DNA from: Cercis canadensis
Lineage: Eukaryota; Streptophyta; Magnoliopsida; Fabales; Fabaceae
DNA length: 64,000 nucleotides
Reading direction: 5' to 3'
Assembly: GCA_003255065.1 (NCBI GenBank)
Contig: QAOA01000583.1
Coordinates: 133,954-197,953 of the forward strand
Position numbers and translations under genes: made by a program. Within the stretch, counting starts at the first letter, position 1; every line of letters begins with the position of its first letter. A model generated the notes under the pieces. It saw only the letters and a program-made list of their open reading frames with translations. It was not told the origin of the DNA and did not search any database. Positions 36,029 to 49,128 of this stretch are shown piece by piece.

Positions 36029-38084
36029 GAAGGCTTAGCTGAAGCTGCTGGGTGGGTTTCTGGTAGTCTAGAGTAGCAACAGCTTCAAAGGCTTTCTAAG
36101 CCCCATTAATGAAGGATAAGGGTTGCAAGAAGGTTTGAGGAAGAAGATGAAGAAGAATAAGGTATCAAGTTCTTAGGACCTTGGTCTTCATGTGTTTCAT
36201 GAGAGGTGTTTTTAGCTGAAGGATGAGAGTCTTTGGTTTAGCTACAACAAAAGAACATTTGAGAGAATGTTCTTCCTTAGCAAAGACATTCGGTGGGTGT
36301 AGGTGGATGATGATTGAGGAACATTCAATGAAGTCTAAAAAATGGTAGAGTTTCTGGTTGTTTACCAGCTTTTGATGGAGCTTGGTTTTCATGTTTGGCA
36401 ATGGGTTCTATTTATGGCTGGAGGGGAAGTCTCTAGTTTGACTTAAACCAAAGAGGTTTCTATAGAGGTGGTTTTGGCATTTAGTGCCTAGAGGGCTTCA
36501 ACATACGAGGCATTTTCTGGGGGAGTTTTGAAAATAATTAAATGTTCTGGCAAGGTTTCAGGTGGATAATGTCAAAAAGCTTTAAATGTTCTGGTGAAGA
36601 CGTTATGTAATAGGCATAGGTCAATGGTAGAGCTGCAGCTTAAAGTGGCCTTATGGTCAGTGTCAAGTTCCGAAGGTTGAGAAATGTGCTGACATGCTAG
36701 GTTTATTAAGGAAGCATGAATGGCCTAGGGAAACACAATGTTGCTGAGAACTTCTAAATTGGGGAATTATAGCTAGCTAGGGTAGCTGCATCAGAACGGC
36801 TTACTGCCTTTCTGAAGGGGGAGAAGGAGTAACAATGGTTTATCTTTGGTATAATGGAAGAATGCTTCAGTGCCATAATCATATACACGTAGAGGTCCCA
36901 TGGCCTCACATAAAGGTGCTTAAGGGGCCATGGAGATGTATGAGAGACGTCATCTTATTGGGCTTTACCTGCGCCAAAATCCAACCAAACCACTTATCAT
37001 TGTTGAGTTCCTTGGTATTTCTGTGGCCTCTTATGATGGGCCAAAGCCGCAACACTAGTGGGGCTCAATGGGGGTGAGGTCTTTGGGCCTCAAGGTGTGA
37101 CGAAGGGGTGTTCTGGCCTTGACCAACGATAAGGCTAGGAGAAGCAAGGCATTAAATCATATTAGGAAGCACTTAGTGGGGCAATCTTAGGAGCTACGGC
37201 AGCAAAGTGACTCCTCTTAAAAGGTGGTGCCGCTGGGTCAGTTGGCAGTTGTAGCTGAGCCAATCTCGAATTGGACCCGTGACAACAATCCCTTTAGGGC
37301 TTTTAGCATATTGGGCCTCCTTTGGGCCATGGGTGGACTCTCTTAGGTCCACATTATTTATTGGTGATTATTATTAATCATATAGATAAAAATACAATAT
37401 TTACAGAGATTAATAGTTTGCAAAAGAGAGAGATAAGAAGGGACAGAGAGGTGATGTTGTGTGATCAAGAGAATAGATATAGACAATAGATATGGAAGAG
37501 GAAGAGTGATAGACACTTCAAGAAAACAAAAAATAAACACATTCAAATTTTNAATCCCTTTAGGGCTTTTAGCATATTGGGCGTCCTTTGGGCCATGGGT
37601 GGACTCTCTTAGGTCCACATTATTTATTGGTGATTATTATTAATCATATAGATAAAAATACAGTATTTACAGAGATTAATAGTTTGCAGAAGAGAGAGAT
37701 AAGAAGGGACAGAGAGGTGATGTTGTGTGATCAAGAGAATAGATATAGACAATAGATATGGAAGAGGAAGAGTGATAGACACTTCAAGAAAACAAAAAAT
37801 AAACACATTCAAATTTTCAAGGGATTGAACGAAGAGATCATAATGCATCACAAAGAGAAAAGGTTTGGGAATATTAGAAACCAATAACACTAAGCGACAG
37901 TAAGGAAAAAGTTTAGTAAACTTCAAATCCAATTACAAATTTTCTCTCATAGAAAGTCAAGAAAATGCCACATGTCAAAAGTTTTTCTATAAAGAAACTT
38001 ATGTCATGTGTTAAAAAAAGTTTTGATTACAGATAATCTATGAATGTGATATTTGGCATGACTTTTTAAGCATAATTTTTGTTT
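35032..38084. other. Unidentified repetitive non-coding sequence
   Basis: Continuation of the older sequence interrupted by the LTR element. A diverged internal repeat occurs at ~35096-35180 and ~36315-36385 (gaacattcaatgaagt, cagcttttgatggagctt). The section 36990-37350 is rich in GGGCC/GGCCC. Two single-N junctions (35188, 37552) each duplicate preceding bases. No coding motif was recognised. Confidence 0.5.
37287..37818. other. Single-N junction at 37552 with repeated flanks
   Basis: 37287-37551 and 37553-37818 are near-identical (aatccctttagggcttttag start). Confidence 0.88.
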
Positions 38085-39714
38085 TATAATATTGGCTAAA
38101 ATGTATTGCAGGTCTCTATAATTTGGACGAATTTTGAATCAAATCCCTATAATTTTTTTTTTTTAGAGTCTTTATAGTTTGAAATTTTTTTAATTAGGTC
38201 TTTGTCGTCATCATTGGTTATAACTCCTTCAATTTAATATTAATATAGCAAATGACTTGTCTATATGGCAATACAAATAAACAAAAAAAAGCTGACATGG
38301 CGCTAAAATAATACAAAAATTGTCACATAATCTTTTCTCCTCTTTTCTTCTCTCTCTAAAGACAACATGTTCTGAACATAAAGACATTTCCAAGAGATGT
38401 ACCAAAGAGCCAATTATGACATCCCAGAAAACTTCTACTGCAAGACCATCAACCAAGATATTATGGTTCCCCCGGAACTTCCATCTCAGCCGCTTCACAG
38501 TTTTGATATCTATGCGAATTATAAGGCACGGGTCATTAACACTGATCGTGTCACATTCAATCACAAGATCGTGAATTTGACCATTATCGCAAAACAAAGC
38601 CTTGGTACCAAACACATTCTTCCCAAAAATATGTTCTCTCTTGGCAACAAAATCTGCTTGGGAGGGCATGGGGATGGCATTGGTTTGAAAGCTTCTTTCC
38701 TCAAATCCCCAAGAAGGAGAATCATTTGCCGATCTACAACTACTCATACATAAAATCCCTCCAATGGTTCAGGACCGATCCCAAATTTAGCAGAAGAAAG
38801 GTCCCAATATATATCAATTTTACAAGAATAAACTTCCAGACACTTACAATCTCTTCTCTTAGAGGAACAACCATGGCTTGATATCAACCTTACAAAGACA
38901 TTGATTTGGAGAATCGTCGATCCCAACGCTAAGTCCTTGCCCCATCAAATTCTTACTCCACGTGATAGTAATCAGGCAAGACCGACCACGTAGTCGGCAT
39001 TGATAAACACAAGTAACCAAATTCTGGGCAGTTCTACTAGAGTTTGACGATGAGGAATCGGCAACTTGAACTCCATTTTCACCAAAACAAGAAAGGAAAC
39101 CCCTCATTTTCGCAACAGGAACTCCAATTCAGTTTCCGACCTCTACTCTTTTCGTTTTTGACAAACATCTGGTGTGTCCACTTTTGCAGCCAGAACAAAC
39201 AGTAGAGAAAAGCACTCAGGAATAGACAGAACTTGCAGAAAAGCAAGAGGCAAGTGAAGACAGACAACCTCAATTAATCAGAGAAACAATACAGCCCATC
39301 TCAAAGATGATTGAAGATATGTTTTATAAAGCTCTGATTGATATGGGTATGGGGTCTTGAAATGCATTTTTGAAGAAACCCATGAATCTAAATTCAGAGA
39401 AGAGAAGTAGAGGCGCGTGTAAATTGAAGACAAATTTTGAGAATTTAGAGAGAGAAGGAAAGAAGAGGAAAGATGATAAGTTGGTAATTTTTGTATTACT
39501 TTGAGGTTACGTCAATTTCTTTTATTGCCATATAGGTAAGCTATTTGTCATGTCAACACTAAATTGACATAATTATAACTAGAGATGACAACAAATACCT
39601 AATTAAAAAAAATTAAACTACAAAAATCCCAAAATAAGAAAAAAAATTATAAGAACTTGATTTAAAATTCATCTAAACTATAGAGACCTGTATTACATTT
39701 TAACCTATAATATT
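38085..39714. mobile_element. Pack-MULE (non-autonomous Mutator-like element) with captured DUF868 gene
   Basis: The element 38094-39705 (1,612 bp) is flanked by perfect 9-bp repeats TATAATATT (38085-38093 and 39706-39714). The termini GG(C/T)TAAAATGTA begin ~270-bp inverted repeats (about 38094-38360 and 39438-39705). These share for example caggtctctata, ctatatggcaata and a CT-rich inner block. Between them lies a captured host gene and no transposase, the definition of a Pack-MULE. Its TIRs differ from those of the MULE at 7404, so it depends on another Mutator family. TIR divergence (roughly 20%) suggests an old insertion. Confidence 0.92.
38345..39107 (-). pseudogene. Captured DUF868-family gene, nearly complete, frame-broken
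   Basis: The minus strand from ATG 39107 (MRGFLSCFGENGVQVADSSS) reads along the DUF868 family in order: AQNLVTCVYQCRLRGRSCLI; KVDIKPWL; KIDIYWDLSSAKFG; EPLEGFYV; VAKREHIFGKNVFGTKA; RLRWKFRGN; VEVFWDV. A short C-terminal piece follows in another frame near 38350-38400 (HNWLFG, VFMFRTC). DUF868 proteins are plant-specific, ~280-300 residues, and of unknown function. The coding sequence is broken by about three frame changes and one TGA (GGA expected) after EPLEGFYV. No intron is visible; these genes are usually single-exon. The parent host gene should exist elsewhere in the genome. Confidence 0.88.
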
Positions 39715-40639
39715 TATAGATATTCTACTATTATAAATATGTTTCCAATAATATTGTTTATTGCTTTTATTAAATGTGGAATTTATTTAGAAAAATATTC
39801 ACAAGTATCTTTTGCTAAACTAAATTTTATATTTTGCTCACAACCTAATATTTAGTTCTCTTCCTCCTTTGTTTTTCTTGCCATGTATTTAACTCTGTTC
39901 TATATCTATAGCACTTTTGATAGAATCAAAAAAATTTGATTCCAAACTTTTATGTAGAAGTCAAGAAATATCATTCTAAAAGTTAACAATAAATAAGTTT
40001 ATAAATTAGATTGTGCGATATTTGTGCAATGTCCCATACATAGTTTGTGCAATAGGCCAGCATATATTTGCCAACAATTTTAAGAGATAATTATTCTTCA
40101 ATTCTTGTACTTTAAGAAAAAAGATCAATAAACTCTAAAAGTCAATGATTTTCAAGGAAGTGCTTGTCACATAAAGTGAAATAGTCAAAATNGGAAGTGT
40201 TTGTCACATAAAGTGAAATAGTCAAAATATCTTTTGATGTTATGTGATTTTTATATATAAAATATATGATTATTTTGCTTAGTATGTGATCATTATGTTC
40301 AAATATAAACAGAATAACCACATAATGTATATGACTATTTTGGTCATTTCATCCCATGTGAAAAGCACTTCTTTAAAAAACATTTATCTTTAAAACTTAT
40401 TGGTCTTGTCTCTCAAGTACTAGAACTTGAGAATAATTGTCTCTTAAAATTTTTGACATGTATATGTTGCCTCATTGCGTAAATTTTCTGTATCCACCAT
40501 TTTTGTCATTGCCAAGGCCCCTTCACCCAACCATTCTATTTATGGGAAACCATCCATCATGTGTAAATTTGGGAGAAGATAATTCATGTGATTAGGCAAT
40601 GATGAAATTGTAGTAACACATTTGAGATTTTTACAGCCA
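39715..40639. other. Non-coding AT-rich stretch
   Basis: Nothing recognised apart from the single N at 40192 with its 36-bp repeated flank. A/T-rich, no frame of note. Confidence 0.55.
40156..40228. other. Single-N junction at 40192 with repeated flanks
   Basis: 40156-40191 and 40193-40228 match over 36 bp with one difference. Confidence 0.85.
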
Positions 40640-42075
40640 GAGATTAAAGAGTTTCTCAAGATTACGAAGGATATCTATAGAAGGAAGTGAGTGAGTGAGT
40701 CACAGTCAGTGATTTCTATTGTCTTCACTAAAAGTGCTTCCTCCTGAAACATTACCTTTTCAATGGAGCTTATTCTTATTTCATGAATTGCCCGATCAGA
40801 CTTTGGTATAGAAACAGCAGCTGCCGATAATCACTAATCTTAAGTGATTCCAAAGCATGAAGTTTTTTAGGCAAATCTTCCATTAATCTTGGACAGTTGT
40901 GTATAGTCTACAGAGTTTAGGAAACGCATCATCCATGATCTCAACACAAGACCATCTCTCCCAAGAAGACATACGTAGAAATGTCAATTCTTCAAGGGAC
41001 TAAGAGGTGGCCGCAAAGAAGAATCATCAGTCTAGTAGAACTCAGCACCGATCTCCACCATCACATCAAATCCAGGAATCATTATACTTTTAAGAGAGCT
41101 AAGTTGCCCAAGAGGTGGCAGAACACAACAATTCTTGTAATTAGATAGTGCCACACTAGCTATATTTCTGTATAAACCATGTCCCAACCAATCTAGCTAG
41201 GAAAGTTGCACCTCTGTACCTATTAATATCTACAGGTTTCAAATTTACGTGAGGCTTTACCTTGTCAAGCACAGCTCTTTCAAACACTGAATTGTTTATC
41301 ATGACTTCCAACAGACCACGTTGCATTAAATATTCAATTGGCTTTCTGTTGATAAGCCTTTCCTCCAAGGCTTCTGCACCATCTGTAACATGTATCGTAC
41401 TGCAAATTCCTTATCCAAAGAGAGTCGACAAGAATTGGAAGTTGTCCCAATTCTCTAATACTGGCCCCTACTTGATCTTTGCCAACAACAAAGCCACTCA
41501 GAAACTGCAAGTTTTTTAGGCTGGTAGCTCTAACATCAAGATATCACAAGTTCACTAGCTTTGGCATGTCACTAGCTAGGTAGCCTATTAAGAAACCAAC
41601 GACGTGTTAAATTCAGGGTTTGCAGATTATACAAGTCACATGTTATCTCATACAATATTTCAATTGATGTATGAGAAAGATCAAAATAGCATAGATAGAT
41701 TAATTTACCTATTGAATCTGGCAATGCGGATAAACTATCTTCACCATGAAATGATAATACTCGAGAGAGTACTTCAGCATTAAATACAGTTTAGGCAGCT
41801 GCTTGCAAGTATTATAAGGGTAAAGTAAATAATTATTTCTTGTCCTTCGAAATGTCCGCAAGGATTTTGCCCTACTGAAGACCAACTTGACGTCTTCGAA
41901 AATTTGCTCCGCCTGTTCACTTGTCCCCCTCGTACAATATACGACATGTCATGCTTGTAATATTCTTTTCATTCACAATCTCTAATTTGAAGTAGAATTT
42001 TCGAGCTTCAAATAATGCCAAGTCATGTACGAGGTCATGAATGACATACCCCTCAAATTTACTATTTGAAAATTG
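40640..42075 (-). pseudogene. RPP13-like NLR relic, winged-helix end and LRR region
   Basis: On the minus strand, fragments line up with CC-NBS-LRR proteins annotated as putative RPP13-like protein 1. Near 42050: VIHDLVHDLALFEARKFYF and IVNEKNITSM. Near 41730: LSALPDSIGKLIYLCYFDLS and LYNLQTLNL. Near 41500: NLQFLSGFVVGKDQVGASI, the typical block after the first LRRs. Near 41230: VLDKVKPHVNLKPVDI followed by YRGATF (the LKPH.NLK.L.I..Y.G..FP motif). Near 41100: NCCVLPPLGQLSSLKSIMI. Numerous stops and shifts are present, and no NB-ARC part lies upstream within the window. It is a dead immune-receptor fragment, in opposite orientation to the relic at 1 kb. Confidence 0.85.
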
Positions 42076-42763
42076 GAAAAACGATTGGCTCGTTATACCA
42101 AGTGATTAAAATTGTCTCCTTATAAGCTGAGAATTTTTTTCTTGGTATTCTTGACTGTACTCTAAATTTGAACGTAAAATCTATAAGTTCTAAGGACAAT
42201 CTTAATATCACTCAACTATAAGCTACTTGATCTTAAAAAAAAAAAGATTTAGGTGTAAAGAAATATTTTTGTTTAGTCAAATTTGTATAAATTTTTGAAA
42301 AAAAATATGAATAAATAGGTCTCATGGTTAAATGTATTGACTTCAACCACTTAAATCCATATCATCATAATATGGTGTATTTTTTATAGCAACAAGGCAT
42401 ACCAACACCGACTCATGAGTAGTATGAAAAAGATACTCTAACAATTACACAAATCGTCCCCTAAGAATCAGGCAAAGTGTAAGAATGAGGCATTGAATAT
42501 GGGACACCACGAGGTCTGTGAGTCTCCTGAGTACTGAACCAACCCAAGGATATCCAGGTTATGTCGGCCGCATAAAAGTATCATCGGCTGAGGTTAATGA
42601 AGTTATGAAATTGGGCTGCCATTAATTAAGGTAAGGCCGAAACAGAGATATAGGCTTAAATGACTTATGCCAGTGAGTGCTTTTCAGCTACTGACTTATG
42701 CAAGTGGTTCTTTATGCTTGTAATGTACAAAGGTATTGGGCCTGGAAGGTTGGTCAATTGGAT
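42076..42763. other. Non-coding stretch before the Copia element
   Basis: No gene or repeat terminus recognised; AT-rich and interrupted in all frames. Confidence 0.5.
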
Positions 42764-42770
42764 TAGGATT

Positions 42771-43458
42771 TGTTGGTATTTCATTAAAAATAAATGTTAT
42801 ATTATATGATTAATGCCCCAGTAGTTATATATGTTACAACTTCTCTTCTCTCTATTTTTATTGTGTTTAAAAGCTTTTGTTATTAGCCTTAAAACTATTC
42901 AGTTATGGCTATGTAACTGCATTATAAAATGCTTTGAAATGCTTTAATTGGCTGAATGGCTTTGGCTTTTAATTGGCTGTTTTATTTGTGCTTTGATTCT
43001 TTGTTTTAAAAGCTTATAATATTTATTTAATTGTGCCTAACAGCTAGAATTTGAAAAGGTAGTACACTACACTATATATATGTGTATGTGCTTTTACAAT
43101 TGAAATGAGTATGAGATACATTTGTAAGTGCAACCTAATTGTAGTGTGTTCATATTATTTGCTTATATTGTGTGAGTAAACACTTGGGTAGAGAAGGGTG
43201 TTGGAGAGAGTCCTTTCCTCCTATTTGTGTAGAATATTAGAGGATAAACGGTGTGGCTACCGGGCTGTTATATCCTGGAGGCAACGCGTCTAGAACTCGC
43301 TGCACCTAGTGGATATACTAAAAATCACCTACGAGAGGTGTGAATTGTCTTAAAGAAAGCGATATACCCATGCCTCATCCTAGTGCCACATCTTTAATTT
43401 TTCTCTAACCTATTGTTATTATTTGTATTTTATTTTCTATTTTGTAGGCTTGGGAACA
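42771..43458 (+). repeat. 5' LTR of Copia element
   Basis: Direct partner of 48434-49128. Its terminal ~220 bases reappear at 43551-43768 after the single N. Confidence 0.88.
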
Positions 43459-43859
43459 ACAATTTTAAGACAAATTCAAATCTAGACTTATTTCCCATGG
43501 ATCCTACAATCAAACCTAATGGAGGTGTTGGTGATCTCAACAAGCATAANTAGAGGATAAGTGTGGCTACCGGGCTGTTGTATCCTGGAGGCAACGCGTC
43601 TAAAACTCGCTGCACCTAGTGGATATACTAAAAATCACCTACGAGAGGCGTGAATTGTCTTAAAGAAAGTGATATACCCATGCCTCATCCTAGTGCCACA
43701 TCTTTAATTTTTCTCTAACCTATTGTTATTATTTGTATTTTATTTTCTATTTTGTAGGCTTGGGAACAACAATTTTAAGACAAATTCAAATCTAGACTTA
43801 TTTCCTATGGATCCTACAATCAAACCTAATGGAGGTGTTGGTGATCTCAACAAGCATAA
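43238..43859. other. Single-N junction at 43550 with repeated flanks
   Basis: 43238-43549 and 43551-43859 repeat the LTR end and first internal bases of the Copia element. Confidence 0.88.
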
Positions 43860-46800
43860 GGAAACAAGCTTGAAGAGTTTGATCACTTGCATTAGAGTGG
43901 AGGAAGAAGCTAAAAGTCAAGACATGCTCATGACTCAAAATGGTAATGGTAGTTCCACAACTACCGCCAAGGTACATGCTCTTGGAACTAGTAACTCTTT
44001 GCCTAAAGGTCAGATTCAATATGTTATTTTGAAGCCATATAAAAAGGGGATGAAAAAATCATACAAGAAAGGCCCATATAATAATAAGGGCAACTTCACC
44101 CAAAAGAGAAATGAACCACCCTTTAGACCTTCTTCATGTTTTGTTTGTGGCAAGCATGGGCATTTTGTAAAAAGTTATAGATACCAGAAATGTGGGCCTA
44201 ATCCTCAAGCCAACGTTTCCGAAGAGCCACTTGTGGCTAGGATTACTGAAGTTAACATGCTTGAAGGGTCTAAGGGTTGGTGGACTGATTCTGGTGCTAC
44301 TAGGCATGTTTGTTTTGAAACTGATTGGTTCAAGGTGTACAAACCTTATGAGAATTCCAAGGAAATAATGTTTGGTGATTCTCATACTACCAAAATTTTG
44401 GGTGAAGGTGATGTGGAATTGAGTTTTACTTCTGGGCGTGTTCTCACTCTCAAGAATGTGCTCTATACTCCCTAAATGAAGAAGAATCTTATGTCTTCAT
44501 ATCTCTTCAATAAGGCTGGCTTCAAACAAACTATTGAATTTGATCAATATGTAATTACTAAGAATGGAATGTTTGTGGGTAAAGGGTATGCTAGTGATGG
44601 TATGTTCAAATTGAATGTTGACATGAATAATATATCTTCAAGTTCTATTTATATGTTTTCTTCTTTAAATTTTTGGCTTGAGCGTTTATGTCATATAAAT
44701 AGCAAATATGTGCAAAGGATGGGTAACTTAGGATTAATTCCTAAATTGAGCAAAGATTTTGAAAATGTGATTTTTATAGTATGTCAAAAATCACAAGAGG
44801 ATCTCACAAGAGTGTAACAAGAGATTCTGAATTTTTGGATTTAATTCATACTGATATTTGTGAATTTGATGGTCTTTTGACTCGTGGAGAGAAAAGATAT
44901 TTTATCACTTTTATAGAAGACTTTTCAAAATATACTTATGTATATTTGATGGCACATAAAAGTGAAGCTTTTGAGAAATTAATTTTTTTCTAAATGAAGT
45001 TGAAAATCAATTTGGAAAGAAAATAAAGCGTTTTCGAAGTGATAGAGAAAGAAAATATGAATCAAATGAATTGAATAATTTTATTCAAAGTTTAGGAATT
45101 ATTCATGAAGTTACTCCTCCTTATTCACCTGCTTCTAATGGAGTTGCTGAACGTAAAAATAGAACTCTTATTAATCTTACAAATTCTATGCTTTTACATA
45201 TAGGTGTTTCATATAGTTTTTGGGGTAAAGCTATTTTGATTGCCTGTTATGTTCTTAACCGTGTTCCTCACAAAAAGCTTTTGAAAACTCCTTTTGAGTT
45301 ATGGAAAGGGCATAAGCCTAGTTTGAGTTATTTTAAAGTTTGGGGCTGTTTAGCCTATGTGAGGATTGTAGATCCAAAAATATCTAAGTTGGGTGCTTAA
45401 GCTTCTACTTGTGCTTTTGTTGGTTATACTTTGAATAGTACAACATATAGATTTTTTGATCTTGAACACAATGTGATTATAGAATCAAGTGATATGCTAT
45501 TTTTCATGAAAATAAATTTCCTTTTAATTTTAAAAATAGTGGGGGTCAAGGTCTTTTAAATAAAAACGAACCTCACTCTTCTACTCCTTCTACTTCNTCC
45601 ATATAGTTTTTAGGGTAAAGCTATTTTGACTGCCTGTTATGCTCTTAACTGTGTTCCTCACAAAAAGCTTTTGAAAACTCCTTTTGAGTTATGGAAAGGG
45701 CATAAGCCTAGTTTGAGTTATTTTAAAGTTTGGGGCTGTTTAGCCTATGTGAGGATTGTAGATCCAAAAATACCTAAGTTGGGTGCTTAAGCTTCTACTT
45801 GTGCTTTTGTTGGTTATACTTTGAATAGTACAACATATAGATTTTTTGATCTTGAACACAATGTGATTATAGAATCAAGTGATATGCTATTTTTCATGAA
45901 AATAAATTTCCTTTTAATTTTAAAAATAGTGGGGGTCAAGGTCTTTTAAATAAAAACGAACCTCACTCTTCTACTTCTTCTACTTCTTTACAAGTTGAAA
46001 GAAATTTTGAAATAGAGCCTAGAAGGAGTAAAAGAGCTAGAGTGGAAAAATATTTTGGTCCTGATTATATAATTTATAATGTAGAGGATACTCCAAGTTC
46101 TTTGCAAGAAGCTTTAGCATCACATGATTCTATTTTCTAGAAAGAAGCAATAAATGATGAGATGGAATCTCGTGTGTCTAATAGAACATGGAAATTAGTT
46201 GATTTACCTCCTGGTTGTGTAGCTATTGGTTGTAAATGGGTTTTAAGAAAAAAGTTGAAACCTGATGGTACTATAGAAAAATACAAAGCCAGGTTGGTGG
46301 CCAAGGGTTTTACTCAAAAAGAAGATTTAGATTTCTTTGATACTTTTTCTCTTGTTGCTAGGATTACATCCATAAGATTGTTGATTGCTATTGCTGCAAT
46401 TCATAAAATGTATATTCTTCAAATGGATGTAAAGATAGCTTTTTTGAATGGAGATTTAGATGAAGAAATATATATGCAACAACCTAAAGGTTTTGTTGTG
46501 GAAGGCCAAGAGAATAAGGTATGCAGATTAGTTAAGTCTTTGTATGGACTTAAACAAGCTCCTAAGCAATGGCATGAGAAATTTGATTTGTGCATGCTTG
46601 AAAATGGTTTTAAATCTAGTGAATGTGATAAATGTTTGTATTTCAAATGTGTTGATAATTCTCATGTTTATTATAAGCTTGTATGTGGATGATTTGTTAA
46701 GTTTTGGTACAAGCTTATCTATAATAGAAGGTACTAAAAATTTGCTTCAGAATAATTTTAGCATGAAAGATCTTGGTGAAGCAAATGTTATTCTTGGCAT

Positions 46801-47650
46801 GAGAATCACTAGAATGCATGATGGAATTTTTCTTGATCAATCTCATTATGTAGAGAAAGTTTTGAACAAATTTGGTTATAATAATGCTAAGCATGTCCTA
46901 ACTCCTTTATCAGCTAATGTTAGTTTAAATCCTACTACAGAGAATCGATTTATTGTGAAACAAGAGGAATATGCTAGCATTGTTGGAAGTCTTCGTTATT
47001 TAACTGATTGTACAAGGCTTGATATTGCATTTGCAGTTGGACTACTTGGTAAATTTACTAGTAAACCAAGTATAGAACATTGGCATGAAATTGACCATGT
47101 TATGAGATATCTATGTGGTACTACAAATTATGGTTTATTTTATAAAAGATATCCAGTTGTGGTTGAAGTTTATGCTGATGCTGATTACAATACATCAGGT
47201 GACTCTCTTTGTACTTCTGGTTATATATTTACTTTGGGTAGTTGTGCAATTTGTTGGAAATCTAAGAAACAACAAATAATTGCAAATTCAACCATGGAAG
47301 CTGAGCTTATTGCTCTAGCAATAGCTAATGGTAAGGCTAGCTAGTTGAAAGATTTATTATATAAAATTCCTGTTTGGGAAAAACCAATACCACCTATATT
47401 GATACATTGTGATAGTACTGTTGCTATTGGTAGAGTGCAAAATCCTTACTATAATGGTAAATCCAAACCTATAAGGAGGAAACATAATATTGTGAGATCT
47501 TACATAAATAATGGTACCATACATGTGAGCTATGTAAGATCAGAGAATAATTTGGCGGATCCGTTAACAAAATCTCTAAATAGAGAAAAGGTTTGGAATA
47601 CATCAAGAGGGATGGGGTTGAAGCCCAAAGAAAAATCATACTACTTATGA
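43807..47650 (+). pseudogene. Copia gag-pol region (fossil)
   Basis: Recognisable parts: gag C-terminal segment (SLITCIRVEEEAKSQD) and CCHC-type knuckle (CFVCGKHGHF) at about 43860-44180; aspartic protease (WWTDSGATRHVC) ~44278; pre-integrase zinc region (RLCHINSKYVQRMG) ~44690; integrase core (THTDICEFDG-like ~44845, PPYSPASNGVAERKNRTL ~45117); reverse transcriptase (WVLRKKLKPDGTIEKYKARL ~46235, MDVKIAFLNGDLDEEIYM ~46422, YVDDLLSFG ~46680); RNase H (ADADYNTSGDSLCTSGY ~47170, STMEAELIAL ~47290). The coding region is broken in several places. Confidence 0.9.
45208..45986. other. Single-N junction at 45597 with repeated flanks
   Basis: 45208-45596 and 45598-45986 repeat the same part of the Copia element with few differences. 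Confidence 0.88.
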
Positions 47651-48017
47651 GGATACCCTACCTAGTGATTAGAGAACCTAAGAACTAGGTTCAAAGGGAA
47701 AAACGAATCATAGAGTAAGTCATGAGTGTGGGATACACCATATATTTAAGAGAATACTCTTCTCATAAACCATCCCTAAGGTGTAGGTGTATCTATCTTG
47801 CTAAATGATGGAGGATGAATCTTCTAAAACTCTTAATGAATTATGTAGCTCTTAAGAGTGGGGTGTCACAAAATGGCAAAAGCACCCTTGACAGAATCAC
47901 CTATATGAGTATTGTGAAATGGGGCTGCTTCTATGAGAATAAGGGCTTAATTCTTGAATAATACTCATGAAACCAGGATAACGCACAAAGGCGGGTTGAA
48001 TGTGTGGGCTTAGGGCT

Positions 48018-48400
48018 CTATATTGCTCTTAGATTATTATTTGTAAGATATATATCTTGTCTCCCTTAAGCAGTCATAGTTCAAGGCAATAGACTACTAT
48101 TGGCTCTGGAACAAGTATATATATTTTTTACTAAGTAGAGGTTCAAGGCAATGCTACCTCTATTATGGATAATAGTCTGTCTCTACCCAAGTGTCTACGT
48201 GTTTGTGTNCTATATTACGCTTGGATTATTATTTGTAAGATATATATCTTGTCTCCCTTAAGCAGTCATAGTTCAAGGCAATAGACTACTATTGGCTCTG
48301 GAACAAGTATATATATTTTTTACTAAGTAGAGGTTCAAGGCAATGCTACCTCTATTGTGGATAATAGTCTGTCTCTACCCAAGTGTCTACGTGTTTGTGT
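48018..48400. other. Single-N junction at 48209 with repeated flanks
   Basis: 48018-48208 and 48210-48400 are near-identical non-coding Copia sequence. Confidence 0.88.
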
Positions 48401-48419
48401 TTGTGTTTATTTTTAATGA

Positions 48420-48433
48420 AATAAGTGGGGGAT
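48420..48433 (+). promoter_or_regulatory. Polypurine tract of Copia element
   Basis: aataagtgggggat lies immediately before the 3' LTR start at 48434. Confidence 0.75.
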
Positions 48434-49128
48434 TGTTGGTATTTCATTAAAAATAAATATATTATATTATATTATATGATTAATGCCCCAATGGTTATAT
48501 ATGTTACAACTTCTCTTCTCCCTATTTTTATTGTGTTTAAAAGCTTTTGTTATTAGCCTTAAAACTATTCAGTTATGGCTATGTAACTGCATTATAAAAT
48601 GCTTTGAAATGCTTTAATTGGCTGAATGGTTTTGGCTTTTAATTGGCTGTTTTATTTGTGCTTTGATTCTTTGTTTTAAAAGCTTATAATATTTATTTAA
48701 TTGTGCCTAACAGCTAGAATTTGAAAAGATAGTACACTACACTATATATATGCGTATGTGCTTCTACAATTGAAATGAGTATGAAATACATTTGTAAGTG
48801 CAACCTAATTGTAGTATGTTCATATTATTTGCTTATATTGTGTGAGTAAACACTTGGGTAGAGAAGGGTGTTGGAGAGAGTCCTTTCCTCCTATTTGTGC
48901 AGAATATTAGAAGATAAATGGTGTGGCTACCGGGCTGTTGTATCTTGGAAGCAACGCGTCTAGAACCCAATACACCTGATAGATATACTAAAAATCACTT
49001 ACGAGAGGCGTAAATTGTCTTAAAAAAAGCGATATACCCGTGCCTCATCCTGGTGCCACATCTTTAATTTTTATCTAACTTATTGTTATTATTTGTATTT
49101 TATTTTCTATTTTGTAGGCTTGGGAACA
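48434..49128 (+). repeat. 3' LTR of Copia element
   Basis: Partner of the 5' LTR at 42771; followed within two bases by the flanking string TAGGATT. Confidence 0.88.
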
